NCBI GenBank assembly: GCA_016187035.1
Contig: JACPKL010000001.1
Span: 142,607 to 179,332, forward strand
DNA: 36,726 bases
From: Candidatus Daviesbacteria bacterium
Lineage (GTDB): Bacteria; Patescibacteriota; Microgenomatia; Daviesbacterales; UBA10151
Reading direction: 5' to 3'
The number at the start of each line of letters is the position of its first letter. Position 1 is the stretch's first letter. The notes under the pieces are model-generated. The model was not told the origin of the DNA and did not search any database. It worked only from the letters and a program-made list of their open reading frames with translations. Position numbers and translations under genes: made by a program. Below are positions 1 to 8,566 of the stretch, one piece after another.

Positions 1-1437
1 CCCCAAGGTTATTTTGACAAGGCCCAGACTTTTTTACGATCTGCTGATGAAGACTTATCTAAAGCTGAGGCATTAACTAAAAGTGAGGATTTTAAAGCTA
101 ATTTGCCAAAAATTTTAAAATCAGATATTGAAAATTTGTCAGAAAGGTTAACTTTATATGCTAATTTAGTTAAAAAAGCGCGGTCTTTATCTGGAATTTT
201 GCCGGAAATAGTTGCTTTAAAGGGAGAGAAAAATTATTTAGTCCTACTACAAAATAACAGTGAGCTTAGGCCAGCTGGCGGGTTTATTGAATCTTTTGCT
301 AAGGTTTCATTTGAGGGTGGAAAATTAAAAAAGTTACAGGTTAATGATGTTGGTGTAATTGACGGGCAGCTGAATTTGCATGTTGAACCACCACCAGAGA
401 TTAAAAAAGATTTAAACCAAGCAAATTATTATTTAAGGGATTCAAACTGGGAGCCTGATTTTCCCACGTCAGCCAGACAAGCAGAATGGTTTTTTACCAA
501 AGAAACAGGGGAGAGGGTGGAAGGGGTAATAGCTCTTGATATATCAGCAATAGAGGATTTGCTGTCTGTGGTTGGGTCTTTAAATTTAGCTGATTATAAA
601 GAGAAAATTGACTCTCTCAATTTATTTGAGAAGGCAGTTGGTACTGCGGAGGCAGGCTTTTTAACAAGTTTAACCACTGGACTGTTTAATAAATTATTCT
701 TTCTGCCAAACCAAAATTGGCCAGAGATTATGACCTCACTTAGTAGATCTTTAGAGAGGAAACACATGAGTATATATTTAGATGATCCAATCCTTTTCTC
801 ATACATAGTCTCAGAAAATTGGGCAGGGCTAATGCCCAGGCCAAGTTTAGGGGATGAAGAGTTTAAAGCTGATTTTTTAGCCCTAGTTGAGGCAAATTTA
901 GGAGTAAATAAAGCAAATTATTACTTAGACAGATCATATAATTTAGAAACAAATGTTGATAAAGAGGGAGAAATTCTTCATAAATTAAAAATTACCTATA
1001 CTAATAGAAGTCCATCAGATGTTTTTCCAGCAGGAAAATACAAGAATAGGATGAGGATATATTTACCAACTGGTAGTAAACTGACCAAAGTTTTATGGGG
1101 AGAGGATGATATGACTAAAAAGGTGACTAGCTTTATGGACTACGGCAGAACAGGCTACTCATTTTTAATAGAGCTTTTGCCTAAAGAACAAAAAGAGTTG
1201 GTGATAGATTATTCCACCCCTGTAAGAGTGGAATTTAAGCAGGGGAAAGCTCAATATAAACTAGAGGTGATTAAACAAGCAGGCACTTTAAAAGATCCTT
1301 TTGAATGGAGGGTGATTTATCCAATAGATATGAAACTAGCCTCAGGTCAAGCCCGGGAGATTGGTCCCCAACAGTACTCTGTCAAAACAGATCTGTCAGA
1401 GGATAGAATTTTTCAGCTTCAGTTTATCAGACCCTAA
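1..1437 (+). CDS. DUF4012 domain protein, C-terminal part (partial)
   Basis: The frame is open from the first base, so this is the C-terminal 478 residues of a longer protein whose start lies outside the window. The stretch with LLQNNSELRPAGGFIES followed by VNDVGVIDGQL is the typical DUF4012 core, common in Patescibacteria and Actinobacteria and usually in membrane-anchored cell-surface proteins. A later segment (KITYTNRSPSDVFPAGKYKNR) fits the extracellular beta-rich part of the family. No signal peptide or membrane helix is visible in this part; they would be upstream. The function of DUF4012 is unknown; a surface or envelope role is inferred. The gene ends 4 bp before the convergent end of the next gene. 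Confidence 0.85.
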   Translation, partial: PQGYFDKAQTFLRSADEDLSKAEALTKSEDFKANLPKILKSDIENLSERLTLYANLVKKARSLSGILPEIVALKGEKNYLVLLQNNSELRPAGGFIESFAKVSFEGGKLKKLQVNDVGVIDGQLNLHVEPPPEIKKDLNQANYYLRDSNWEPDFPTSARQAEWFFTKETGERVEGVIALDISAIEDLLSVVGSLNLADYKEKIDSLNLFEKAVGTAEAGFLTSLTTGLFNKLFFLPNQNWPEIMTSLSRSLERKHMSIYLDDPILFSYIVSENWAGLMPRPSLGDEEFKADFLALVEANLGVNKANYYLDRSYNLETNVDKEGEILHKLKITYTNRSPSDVFPAGKYKNRMRIYLPTGSKLTKVLWGEDDMTKKVTSFMDYGRTGYSFLIELLPKEQKELVIDYSTPVRVEFKQGKAQYKLEVIKQAGTLKDPFEWRVIYPIDMKLASGQAREIGPQQYSVKTDLSEDRIFQLQFIRP

Positions 1438-1441
1438 AAAT

Positions 1442-2638
1442 TTAACTGTACTGTGTTCTTATTAGTGCTTGCTGCTTGAGGGTTCTGACAATGTCTGCTA
1501 ACAGTCTAGCTACTGGTAGCTTAAGCAGCTCTTCAAGTTTCATGCCAAATTGAAAAGCTCTCAGTTTACCCAGTGTTCTGATTTTGGCAAATTCCGGCGG
1601 AGTCATCGCCAGCACATCCCCAAATGTGCTCTTCTCATGTCTGGCAAAGGCGTTGACAATCTGAGTAGGAAGTCCAGCTTCTGCCAGTTTAAGATTGCCA
1701 ATTGTCAAAAGTTGATCATTGCTAATTGGCAGCCGGGCTAAAAGATTATTGGTATAGTGCTTTTCAGCTGTCTGTGGATGGGTAAGTCCATGGTAGAGCA
1801 GTACAGCAATGCAGTCAATATTTTTCCGTTGCAAACCGGTGGTATTCTCTTCCAGCTGGAGTGGCAATGATGCTAATAAAACCCCGTATCTTCTTAACTG
1901 TGCTGCTGCTAAGTCAGATAGCTGTAAGTTAGTCATATCAGGCAAGTATCTTCTTAATCCTGGGCCAGAAATGTCTCTGCCCAGGCTGTCTTTGGGAAAG
2001 GGAGTAAACTGTGCCAAAAGATCGGCGCTTGGGGAACGGCGCAGCCTTCGCAGAGCTCTTGCTTCAAGCTGGCTAATGCGCCCTCTTGAAACACCAAATA
2101 AAGAGGCAACCTGTTGCAGGCTTTGGGGGATGCCGTCATATAAACCATAGCGGTAGATTAAAAGATCGCCTTCTCTTTGGGGTATTTTGCCAACCTGTTC
2201 TTCTACTGTGTGGGTAAATTCCTGCTCCAGAGCAGGCGGGAAAGGAATAGGAGAGTAATTGTTGTCTTCAAACACCATCTTAACTAGCCGGACATGCGGG
2301 GTCATAGTCAACTCCTCAGCCACATAACTGGCTAATCCATTGGCAAAGCGCTCACTAAAGGTGGGTGGGGTTAGATCATCATAAGGCAGACAGAGCACCT
2401 CTTCTACACTCTTAAATCCGCGTTTTGCTGCCTCTTGCCAAATTCCTGCCTCATGCAGGCCCCGAGGAACTTGTTTAAAGATAGTGACAGGCCGCCTTCT
2501 GCCTGCTAAAAGATCATGATAGTTGAAAAACAAGACATATCCAATGCTGTCTGGCTGAAAATTAAAATCTTGAGGGTGATCAAGCAGGGCCTGCTCAGGT
2601 TTATCAGGTCTTATCAGTCTCTGCTCTGCGCTTGCCAT
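1442..2638 (-). CDS. Sigma-70 region 4-like regulator with C-terminal helix-hairpin-helix
   Basis: Protein of about 398 residues. The centre holds a sigma region 4-type helix-turn-helix (QQVASLFGVSRGRISQLEAR) preceded by a YRYGLYDG motif like that of sigma-70 region 4. The C-terminal part (TFGDVLAMTPPEFAKIRTLG) resembles the helix-hairpin-helix of the RNA polymerase alpha C-terminal domain. No region 2 is seen, so it is not a complete sigma factor; a DNA-binding regulator is inferred. The ATG at 2638 is chosen over an upstream TTG (2674) because a perfect TATAAT lies 9 nt before it, implying a leaderless or nearly leaderless mRNA. It converges with the DUF4012 gene and diverges from bL25. Confidence 0.6.
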   Translation of the reverse strand: MASAEQRLIRPDKPEQALLDHPQDFNFQPDSIGYVLFFNYHDLLAGRRRPVTIFKQVPRGLHEAGIWQEAAKRGFKSVEEVLCLPYDDLTPPTFSERFANGLASYVAEELTMTPHVRLVKMVFEDNNYSPIPFPPALEQEFTHTVEEQVGKIPQREGDLLIYRYGLYDGIPQSLQQVASLFGVSRGRISQLEARALRRLRRSPSADLLAQFTPFPKDSLGRDISGPGLRRYLPDMTNLQLSDLAAAQLRRYGVLLASLPLQLEENTTGLQRKNIDCIAVLLYHGLTHPQTAEKHYTNNLLARLPISNDQLLTIGNLKLAEAGLPTQIVNAFARHEKSTFGDVLAMTPPEFAKIRTLGKLRAFQFGMKLEELLKLPVARLLADIVRTLKQQALIRTQYS

Positions 2639-2647
2639 TGGATGAGG

Positions 2648-2653
2648 ATTATA
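2648..2653 (-). promoter_or_regulatory. -10 box TATAAT 9 nt upstream of the ATG
   Basis: A perfect TATAAT with an extended TG element, 9 nt before the ATG at 2638. Transcription would start at or very near the start codon. The -35 element is weak (TTGTAT at sub-optimal spacing). Confidence 0.6.
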
Positions 2654-2722
2654 ACATAATATCAGCCCATACAACCTGGCGACTTGAACATAAGATAGGC
2701 TTTGTGGTAAATTACCAGGATC

Positions 2723-3481
2723 ATGGATAGATTGTCATTAAATGCTGAGGAAAGAAAAGTCTTAGGTAAAAAAGTTAAGGCCTTAAGAAAAAGAGGCAGC
2801 TTGCCAGGCCATGTGTTTGGCAAAGGTGTTGATGGGGAAAATGTGCTCCTTTCTACAAAAGACTTTTTAAAAATCTTTCATCAGGCAGGGGAGACAGGCT
2901 TGATTGATTTAAAAATTGGATCTGAGAAAGTTAGGCCGGTGCTTATAAGGGAGGTTCAGCATGATCCTGTTACCAATCAACCTATCCATATAGATTTTTA
3001 CCAGGTTAATTTAACCCAGAAAGTTACAGTGGCTGTGCCTATTGTTCAAATAGGAGACTCACCTGAAGCAGTTAACTTAGGCGAGGCTATTGTTTTACAA
3101 ACCTTAAATGAGATAGAGGTGGAAAGCTTACCAGCTGATTTGCCGGAGAAAATAGAAGTGGATATTACACCGCTTAAAGCAATTGACGATGCTGTTAGCT
3201 TAGGGCAGTTAAGCTATGACAGGAAAAAAATTACTATCAGTGCTGATCCGGCAGAGATTGTAGTTAAACTTGCTCCGGCTGTTTCTGCCCAAATGGAGAA
3301 GTTAATGGAGGAGCAGGCTCAAGAACAGGCTGCTCAAGCAGCTGAGGCCCAAGCAGCAGAAGGCGCTCCTAAAGAAGGTGAGGCTCCAGCTGAGGGTGAA
3401 GCGCCAACAGAAGGTGAGGCTCCAAAAGAAGGGGAACAACCGGTTCCCCAAGCAAAAGAAGAAGAAAAACCCCAAGAATAA
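2723..3481 (+). CDS. rplY: Large ribosomal subunit protein bL25 (Ctc/TL5 long form)
   Basis: Binds 5S rRNA in the 50S subunit. The N-terminal domain (residues about 1-95) shows the L25 signature, with LRKRGSLPGHVFGKG and an IREVQHDPVTNQPIHIDFYQ segment. The C-terminal beta domain of the long Ctc/TL5 form follows (IEVESLPADLPEKIEVDIT). Length is 252 aa, against about 95 for the short E. coli form and about 200 for Ctc. The last 60 residues are a low-complexity tail rich in Glu, Ala and Pro with GEAP repeats, typical of many bL25 proteins. An AGGA element lies 4 nt before the ATG. A Shine-Dalgarno start seems likely here, unlike most neighbours. Confidence 0.93.
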   Translation: MDRLSLNAEERKVLGKKVKALRKRGSLPGHVFGKGVDGENVLLSTKDFLKIFHQAGETGLIDLKIGSEKVRPVLIREVQHDPVTNQPIHIDFYQVNLTQKVTVAVPIVQIGDSPEAVNLGEAIVLQTLNEIEVESLPADLPEKIEVDITPLKAIDDAVSLGQLSYDRKKITISADPAEIVVKLAPAVSAQMEKLMEEQAQEQAAQAAEAQAAEGAPKEGEAPAEGEAPTEGEAPKEGEQPVPQAKEEEKPQE

Positions 3482-3538
3482 GGACCTGCTCCGCACTTCA
3501 GTAGGAGAAATTATACTTCGTGCTCGCAGAACCTTGCC

Positions 3539-3557
3539 TTTTTGACTTCGTCAAAAA
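3539..3557. terminator. Hairpin with T/A flanks downstream of rplY
   Basis: TTTTTGAC and GTCAAAAA form a perfect inverted repeat around a TTC loop. The A/T flanks could work as a Rho-independent terminator in either direction. It lies 58 bp after the rplY stop codon. The rest of 3482-3734 shows no gene, apart from the promoter of the next one. Confidence 0.5.
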
Positions 3558-3719
3558 CGTAATTGCGGTGTATTTGCGGGAAATTTGCGTTAATCCATGC
3601 CTAGACTCTTTTTTTGGCTAAATCGGAAAAGTACTGGTTTATCAGTTTAAGTGATTGGTCGTTCATTGGGTTGAGTGTAATATAGAAAGGTCAATTTATC
3701 AATTAATTTCTTTGTAGGA

Positions 3720-3725
3720 TATAAT
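3720..3725 (+). promoter_or_regulatory. -10 box TATAAT 9 nt upstream of the ATG at 3735
   Basis: A perfect TATAAT 9 nt before the start codon, giving another leaderless-type start. There is no purine-rich ribosome binding site. Confidence 0.6.
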
Positions 3726-3734
3726 ATCGCTGTT

Positions 3735-4278
3735 ATGGATACCAGAAATGAGACAGAGCCAAAACCTACTCTGCCTACTGTTAATGTTACCATTGGTTTT
3801 ACTCCGGAGTCTGCTGTAGAGCGGGCTCATCAGCAGGGACAAGTTAGGTTGATTCGTTCTGTTTTTTCACTTTTTAAAGAGCGTACTCATATGGGTGATG
3901 TTCTAGCATATGCGGAGCATTTACAGTCAAGAATGCAGTTAAGTGAGCAGGATCTTGATCGGATTTTAATGCAACGGAAACCCCAGACGATTGACGAGCA
4001 AGAATATCTTTTGGTCAGTGACCTTAGGAAAATCTACCAGCGTTACCAGGATCTGGCTTACCTTTTATGCTGCCAAAAAACCGTTGCTTAATCTGCATGA
4101 AGCAGGAAAGTTATTACCACGGACGTGGTGGGATGAATGTCGGTATTATGAACTCGAGCGTCTTGAATTATTTGGTGGGTTCTTTAAAACTTTTGGGTCA
4201 TATAGTGAGGATTATAAGCATGATGATCTCTACAAATACTTTGTTCAAATTGGAAGATCTAGTCCTGATGATGCCTGA
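3735..4278 (+). pseudogene. Unknown protein gene broken by one frameshift
   Basis: The first frame gives 118 residues ending after QDLAYLLCCQKTVA. From about 4055 the +1 frame continues as a much more natural sequence (FYAAKKPLLNLHEAGKLLP, then WWDECRYYELERLELFGGFF) up to a stop at 4278. Joining the frames near the short CTTTTA run gives one protein of about 180 residues with helical, Trp/Tyr-rich character. I do not recognise the family. A single-base indel, a sequencing error or a programmed frameshift could explain it. It is followed by a small-RNA gene on the same strand. Confidence 0.5.
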
Positions 4279-4334
4279 CTTCTGAAACTTCTGGCCATTC
4301 AGTCGTTGTATGGTTTGTGATGTAGTTTGAACGG

Positions 4335-4363
4335 TTGTAAATTTTATCTAAATTTGGTAATAT
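4335..4363 (+). promoter_or_regulatory. Sigma70-type promoter of the convergent small RNA
   Basis: TTGTAA (4335-4340), a 17-nt spacer and TAATAT (4358-4363). The -35 sequence equals that of the intein 3 RNA promoter and the -10 equals that of the intein 4 RNA promoter. Confidence 0.6.
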
Positions 4364-4369
4364 ATACCC

Positions 4370-4489
4370 AAAGTGCAGCCGAAGACTGGTCGTATAGGCG
4401 AGCTGTCCTGAGAGGGAGAAAGTCTAAATGACTTTCGAGTCGAAGGAAGTAGGCTGTTTCCCCCTCATAAGAGGGGGTTTTCTTTTTTT
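4370..4489 (+). ncRNA. Structured small RNA convergent with the DUF3800 gene
   Basis: No open frame of note. The transcript would contain a closing helix CAGCC/GGCTG, an internal hairpin GAAAGTC-TAAAT-GACTTTC and a strong Rho-independent terminator: CCCCCTC, loop ATAA, GAGGGGG, then a T-rich run (4460-4489). The U-tract overlaps the stop codon of the opposing DUF3800 gene. Length is about 120 nt. No match to a known RNA family was recognised. Its placement mirrors that of the RNAs inside the fibre inteins. Confidence 0.6.
4460..4489 (+). terminator. Rho-independent terminator
   Basis: Seven-base-pair GC-rich stem with an ATAA loop and a T4-C-T7 tail. It ends the small RNA and overlaps the 3' end of the convergent DUF3800 gene. 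Confidence 0.85.
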
Positions 4490-5075
4490 AGACTTCAATT
4501 AAAACATCTTCCTTAACAGCTTTTTTATATAGTTTAGTTAATCTTTCATCCCTTTCGCTTTTAGGTTTTTCTTCTAAAATATCCCTGACAAATCCACAAA
4601 CACTATCTGCTAGTCTTATCAGGGTGTTACTTTCTTCTCTTCTTATTCCCTTTACCTGTCTTGAAGGAATACCTAGCTTGTGAAGCTCTGAACCATAAAA
4701 CCTTCTATCTTTTTCTCCCAGTGCATCAACCGAGATGATAAACTTATGGTTTTTAAAATCTTTAATAGAGTGTACTGCCTTAAAAATAGTCAGAATTGTT
4801 AGTGCTTTATATTCTTTAGTGTTTCCATAAAAAGAGAAATAAATTTTTAACGGATGTTTCCTTTGACTAAGGATTGTTTCTATGTAGGCAAATCTTTTAT
4901 TAGGGTCAGCTTTACCCCATTTAAATTTTTCTTTACCACTTTGTACTTCAACTTTCTCAAGGTATTCCAATACCTCATCTTTGTTTTCTGGAATGACCAC
5001 GGTAACCACAAAAATATCACCTAGAGTATCTTGTCCTGTTTCATCAACATAGCAGTAGAACCTTTTTGGAGGCAT
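4488..5075 (-). CDS. DUF3800 (RNase H-fold) protein
   Basis: Complete 195-residue DUF3800 protein. The family signatures are visible: N-terminal CYVDETGQD with the first acidic residue, KFKW around residue 50, a strand IISVDALG with a second Asp near residue 115, and the C-terminal LIRLADSVCGFVRD carrying the last Asp. DUF3800 is predicted to have an RNase H-like fold and often sits in mobile or defence contexts; its biochemical role is not settled. The start has TACAAT only 6 nt upstream, so it is probably leaderless. The stop codon overlaps the terminator of the convergent small RNA, a layout repeated at 10.3 kb and in the inteins. Confidence 0.85.
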   Translation of the reverse strand: MPPKRFYCYVDETGQDTLGDIFVVTVVIPENKDEVLEYLEKVEVQSGKEKFKWGKADPNKRFAYIETILSQRKHPLKIYFSFYGNTKEYKALTILTIFKAVHSIKDFKNHKFIISVDALGEKDRRFYGSELHKLGIPSRQVKGIRREESNTLIRLADSVCGFVRDILEEKPKSERDERLTKLYKKAVKEDVLIEV

Positions 5076-5092
5076 AAAGAAATTGTAACAAA

Positions 5093-7318
5093 CTAGCTGT
5101 TACTTATTAATGGCCAGTTGGTGATCATAATGGACTGCCCTTGATGGGGTAGCTTTTGCCAGAGCTCTTCAGTTATAAAAGGCATAAATGGGTGAAGAAG
5201 CTCCAGGGAGGTTCTAAAAACATATTCCAAAACAGGCTGGGCCTGCGCACGTCTTTCTTTGGTTGACTCAATATAAATATCTGCAAACTGGTGCCAGATA
5301 AATTCATAAAGAGCCTCAGCCCCGTCATGGAATCTGTATTGGTCAAGGGATTTGGTGACAGTTACGATGACTTTATCTAATTTCTCTAGTATTTCTCTGT
5401 CTTCAGGATAGGTTGATTTTCGGAATGACTCAGAATGACTCGGTGTTCCGGAATTCCGGTTTATCAGACTATCTGATCTACTGGTTTTCTGAGTTGTTCC
5501 GAGTTTTTCTGGATTGAATTCAATAATAAATCTGCCAATATTCCAGAGCTTATTGGTAAAATTTCTCATAGCCTGAAGTTTAGGATGAGACAGCGCCTGG
5601 TCATGGCCAAAAGCAGTCCCATAAACTAAAGCCATCCTGATGGCATCTGCTCCGTAAAGGTCTGCTATTTCCATTGGATTTACCACATTGCCCTTGGATT
5701 TGCTCATTTTTTGGCCCAGCGGGTCTAAAACTTTACCGTGCAGCAGGATATCTTTAAAAGGAGCCTTGCCTGTTACAAAAAGGCCCAGCATTACCATCCT
5801 GGCTACCCAAAATAGCAAAATGTCATACATTGTTTCCATTACCGAAGTTGGGTAGAATTTTTCAAAATCACCTGGTTGGTTTGTCTGAAGTGTTACATAA
5901 GGCCATTGTCCTGAAGAAAACCAGGTATCAAATACATCAGGGTCCTGCTCCAAAGAAGTGCTTTTGCAGTTTGGGCATTTTGTTGGAACTTCCCCTGCAG
6001 TAACAATCCAGCCATAATTGTTAGATTGTTTCATTGTTTCATTGTTCACTTTTGACTTTTGACTTTTGACTTTACTGCATTCCATGCAGTGCCAGGCAGG
6101 TATTTGCATACCCCAGACTATTTGGCGGGAGATATTCCAATCTTTAATGTTACTGAGCCAATTAAAATAAGTACTTTCCCACCTTTTAGGATAAACCTTA
6201 ATCTGGCCATCTTTAACTGCTTTGATGGCTTGTTTAGAAAGATCCTCTATTTTAATAAACCACTGCTGAAGAGGTAATGGTTCTATTTCTGTGCCGCATT
6301 TATAACAAACAGCCACCCTGTTTTGATAATCATAATCCACTTTTTCTATCAGGTTCTTTTGCTCCATTTCTTGGGCAATAGCAACTCTTGCTTCTTTGAC
6401 GCTCAACCCGGCAAACTTACCACACTTTTCATTCAATCTGCCGTCATAACCAATCACTTGTCTGATTTCTAAATTATGCCTTTGGCCGATTTCAAAATCG
6501 GCCGCAGAATGAGCTGGAGTTACTTTAATAACCCCAGTGCCAAACTGTCTGTCTACTGCCTCATCAGCCACAACTTTAATTTTGGCAGGTCCTAACACTG
6601 TTTCTATGTTAATTTCTTTGCCTATATATTTTTGGTATCTTTGATCTTTAGGATGGACTGCGCAAGCAGTATCACCAAATTTAGTCTCAAGCCTGACTGT
6701 AGCTAAAGTTAAAGGCCCATATTTAATGTAGTAGAGAGGCGTTTTTCGCTCCTCATATAAAACTTCTAAATCAGAAAATGAAGTGCCATGTTTAGTGCAA
6801 TAATTAACAATTCTATTGCCTCTATAAATTAGACCTTGATCAAACATTTTTTTAAAGGTTTTATAAACTATCTTGATAATGTCCTGCTCAAGGGTAAACT
6901 TCATTCTTGACCAGTCTAAAGAAAAGCCCAGTCTTCTCAGCTGTCCTTCCATGGTACCCTTATTCTCCTGTACAAAATCCCAGATCATCTGATATAAGGT
7001 TTGTCTGTCAAAGTCAAAACGGGATTTGCCCTCCTTTGCCAATTCTTTTTCAAAAACTACCTGTGTTTCAAAACCGGCATGGTCAGAGCCGGGCAGCCAT
7101 AAGCAAGCCTTACCTTTCATCCGGTGGTACCTGATCAAAATGTCTTCTACCACATACATGGCATGGCCAAAATGCAAAGGAGCATTGGCATTAGGCGGGG
7201 GAAGGATAATAGTGTAGGGTTCACCCTCAGGGTTTATCTCAGGCTTAAAATATCCCTTTTCCTCCCAAAACTGATACCATTTGCTTTCAACCAGATCTTG
7301 TCTATAAACTTTATCCAT
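5093..7318 (-). CDS. valS: Valine--tRNA ligase
   Basis: Charges tRNA-Val in the cytoplasm. Class I motifs are clear: PPPNANAPLHFGHAM (HIGH equivalent, residues about 40-54) and KMSKSKGN (KMSKS) near residue 540. The editing domain sits between them, and the anticodon-binding domain ends with FMPFITEELWQKLP. At 741 aa it is shorter than bacterial ValS (about 880-950) and stops right after the anticodon domain, lacking the usual C-terminal coiled coil. The connective region contains a low-complexity insert (KSQKSKVNNETMKQSNN) from a tandem heptamer in DNA, and a second insert (SGTPSHSESFRKSTYP) resembles translated dispersed repeats. TATACT lies 6 nt before the ATG. A tsaD 3'-end relic lies immediately upstream. 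Confidence 0.96.
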   Translation of the reverse strand: MDKVYRQDLVESKWYQFWEEKGYFKPEINPEGEPYTIILPPPNANAPLHFGHAMYVVEDILIRYHRMKGKACLWLPGSDHAGFETQVVFEKELAKEGKSRFDFDRQTLYQMIWDFVQENKGTMEGQLRRLGFSLDWSRMKFTLEQDIIKIVYKTFKKMFDQGLIYRGNRIVNYCTKHGTSFSDLEVLYEERKTPLYYIKYGPLTLATVRLETKFGDTACAVHPKDQRYQKYIGKEINIETVLGPAKIKVVADEAVDRQFGTGVIKVTPAHSAADFEIGQRHNLEIRQVIGYDGRLNEKCGKFAGLSVKEARVAIAQEMEQKNLIEKVDYDYQNRVAVCYKCGTEIEPLPLQQWFIKIEDLSKQAIKAVKDGQIKVYPKRWESTYFNWLSNIKDWNISRQIVWGMQIPAWHCMECSKVKSQKSKVNNETMKQSNNYGWIVTAGEVPTKCPNCKSTSLEQDPDVFDTWFSSGQWPYVTLQTNQPGDFEKFYPTSVMETMYDILLFWVARMVMLGLFVTGKAPFKDILLHGKVLDPLGQKMSKSKGNVVNPMEIADLYGADAIRMALVYGTAFGHDQALSHPKLQAMRNFTNKLWNIGRFIIEFNPEKLGTTQKTSRSDSLINRNSGTPSHSESFRKSTYPEDREILEKLDKVIVTVTKSLDQYRFHDGAEALYEFIWHQFADIYIESTKERRAQAQPVLEYVFRTSLELLHPFMPFITEELWQKLPHQGQSIMITNWPLISNS
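6045..6075 (-). repeat. Tandem heptamer inside valS
   Basis: Three to four in-frame units of a TTTTGAC-like heptamer (plus strand), followed by ATTGTTTC-type octamers, add about 17 Lys/Asn/Gln-rich residues to ValS. Similar expansions occur in tsaD. Confidence 0.7.
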
Positions 7319-7331
7319 GCGTTTAGTATAT

Positions 7332-7388
7332 CAGAGATAGGTTTGGATCTGCCTGTAGAAATAAAGGATTAGCAATAGGCTTGGCAAC
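7332..7388 (-). pseudogene. Relic of the 3' end of tsaD
   Basis: On the minus strand this reads AKPIANPLFLQADPNLSLIY and then a stop. It matches the C-terminus of the intact tsaD (TKPISNPLSLQADPNLSLL, 12354-12410) over 57 bp without gaps. It ends just before valS. It implies that a tsaD copy once directly preceded valS, and that the segment between the two copies is inserted or rearranged. Confidence 0.75.
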
Positions 7389-7436
7389 TAAATTCCAACC
7401 CCTGGGGTTAAACAGCTTCAAACCCCAGGAATTTAA
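7383..7436. repeat. Palindrome-like CCCCTGGGG element
   Basis: AACTAAATTCCAACCCCTGGGG also occurs at 10741, where it starts the truncated DUF3800 frame. A second arm with CCCCAGGAATTT follows and can pair with the first. It is probably one of a family of dispersed hairpins with other GAATTCC-type copies. Confidence 0.45.
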
Positions 7437-7480
7437 AATTTAATATTTATATTGCAAGGGGTACTTCACCTTCTCAAATC

Positions 7481-7819
7481 TTATATTTCTTCTCGCCAGC
7501 ATACTGCATATCTGGAAATTTTGCAAGACATCCTGACTTTATCCTCCCAAATGTTAAAATGCGCCTTGTATAACTGATATGCAGAAATAGCACTTATTTC
7601 TTTAAGGTAATCTATGGCATCCAATCTGTCCTGGCAGTACCTTTCTTTAGAAAATGGAGTATCTTCAGGAAAAAGTTCGGGAAACCGAAGTCTGGATGGA
7701 AACAAATCAATTGTTATGTCATTTGTAGCAGAGAGTTGAAGTTTATCCTGTATATCAAGTAGTACATCATAAACCTTTAAAAAATTTAATCCTTCTAGTT
7801 TAATCTTCATCTTAATCAT
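7481..7819 (-). CDS. Hypothetical protein, 112 aa
   Basis: I do not recognise this protein. It is mixed alpha/beta in appearance, with the stretch MKIKLEGLNFLKVYDVLLDI at the start, a predicted helix around DAIDYLKEISAISAYQLYKA, and two Cys near the C-terminus. There is no signal peptide or membrane helix. The start could be M1 or M4. It stands alone, between the tsaD relic and a small HTH gene, in the accessory island. Confidence 0.4.
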   Translation of the reverse strand: MIKMKIKLEGLNFLKVYDVLLDIQDKLQLSATNDITIDLFPSRLRFPELFPEDTPFSKERYCQDRLDAIDYLKEISAISAYQLYKAHFNIWEDKVRMSCKISRYAVCWREEI

Positions 7820-7922
7820 TAAGAAATTTTACACTAGAAAAACTTATGCTTCAAGTGAAACTGGAGCCCTTGTGATGAACAACTGAACAGATGTATAATT
7901 TTGTGTAAGTTAATTTGAACTT

Positions 7923-8060
7923 ATGACTAAGGAAATTAAGCTCATCAGGATTCGTGAAGCTGCTGAGATGTTGGGGATTAATCCAGAGACTTTGAGACGT
8001 TGGGATCGTCAAGGGAGATTAAAGGCAATCAAGATTGGTAAAAGAGGTGACAGATCTTAA
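7923..8060 (+). CDS. MerR/excisionase-type HTH mini-protein (truncated)
   Basis: 45 residues containing one winged-helix HTH of the HTH_17/MerR type (REAAEMLGINPETLRRWDRQ). It stops abruptly after GKRGDRS, just where the DNA-contacting wing would end. Such HTH proteins often accompany serine recombinases or IS607-type elements. Here it directly precedes transposase relics, so it is probably the remains of a mobile-element regulator. The same HTH family forms the N-terminus of the fibre protein at 19.3 kb. Confidence 0.6.
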   Translation: MTKEIKLIRIREAAEMLGINPETLRRWDRQGRLKAIKIGKRGDRS

Positions 8061-8084
8061 AAAGTGTATAGTATGTCCTGGACA

Positions 8085-8518
8085 CCGTACATTTAAAATT
8101 TCCCAGATTTAACAAAATTAATCTTACTTCACTTGAGTTTGATACAAGGCTTAGGAAACCACACAAATTAAGGGAAATGACAACTCCAAAAGAAGTTATT
8201 GATCTTATCTGCCAGATTAGGGTTGCTGATCTGGAAAATCAAAGTATGAAATTCAGGCTGAGTTAAAGGATTTACATGGAGTGAAGATTGGCTACAATAC
8301 CATCCAAAAGGTCATTAACAGAAGTTCAAGGCTTTTAAATACCTTTCACAAGAAGAAACCTAAAGCTCACAGGAAACTCAAGATTGCCAGGCTTAGAGCA
8401 GCCAAAGAATTAAAAGAAAAACATTTAGGCAGCTTAGTTCAGATTGATACTAAATATCTTTATATTCTAACTTCCAGGTTTTATTTATTTGTAGCCATTG
8501 ACTTACAGTATAATGATT
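8085..8518 (+). pseudogene. DDE transposase relic, 5' and middle part
   Basis: Pieces of an IS481/IS3-like DDE transposase in more than one frame: RFNKINLTSLEFDTRLRKPH, then TTPKEVIDLICQIRVADLEN, then after a frame change KDLHGVKIGYNTIQKVINR. It runs into the first catalytic strand (VQIDTKYLYI) and stops soon after FVAID. The rest of the catalytic core resumes at 9.7 kb. It cannot produce an active enzyme. Confidence 0.7.
8440..8503 (+). repeat. 64-bp direct repeat, left copy
   Basis: Identical to 9728-9791 except for one C/T change. It encodes the QIDTKYLYILTSRFYLFVAI part of the transposase core in both copies and brackets the nucleotidyltransferase gene. Confidence 0.9.
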
Positions 8519-8566
8519 AAATATTAATTAAATGGGTAAAAATGATAAAGTATAATGATCTAAGTC

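Noticed and set aside
4067-4285. Separate small gene starting at 4067
   Set aside because: It overlaps the more natural continuation of the frameshifted gene and has no recognisable features.
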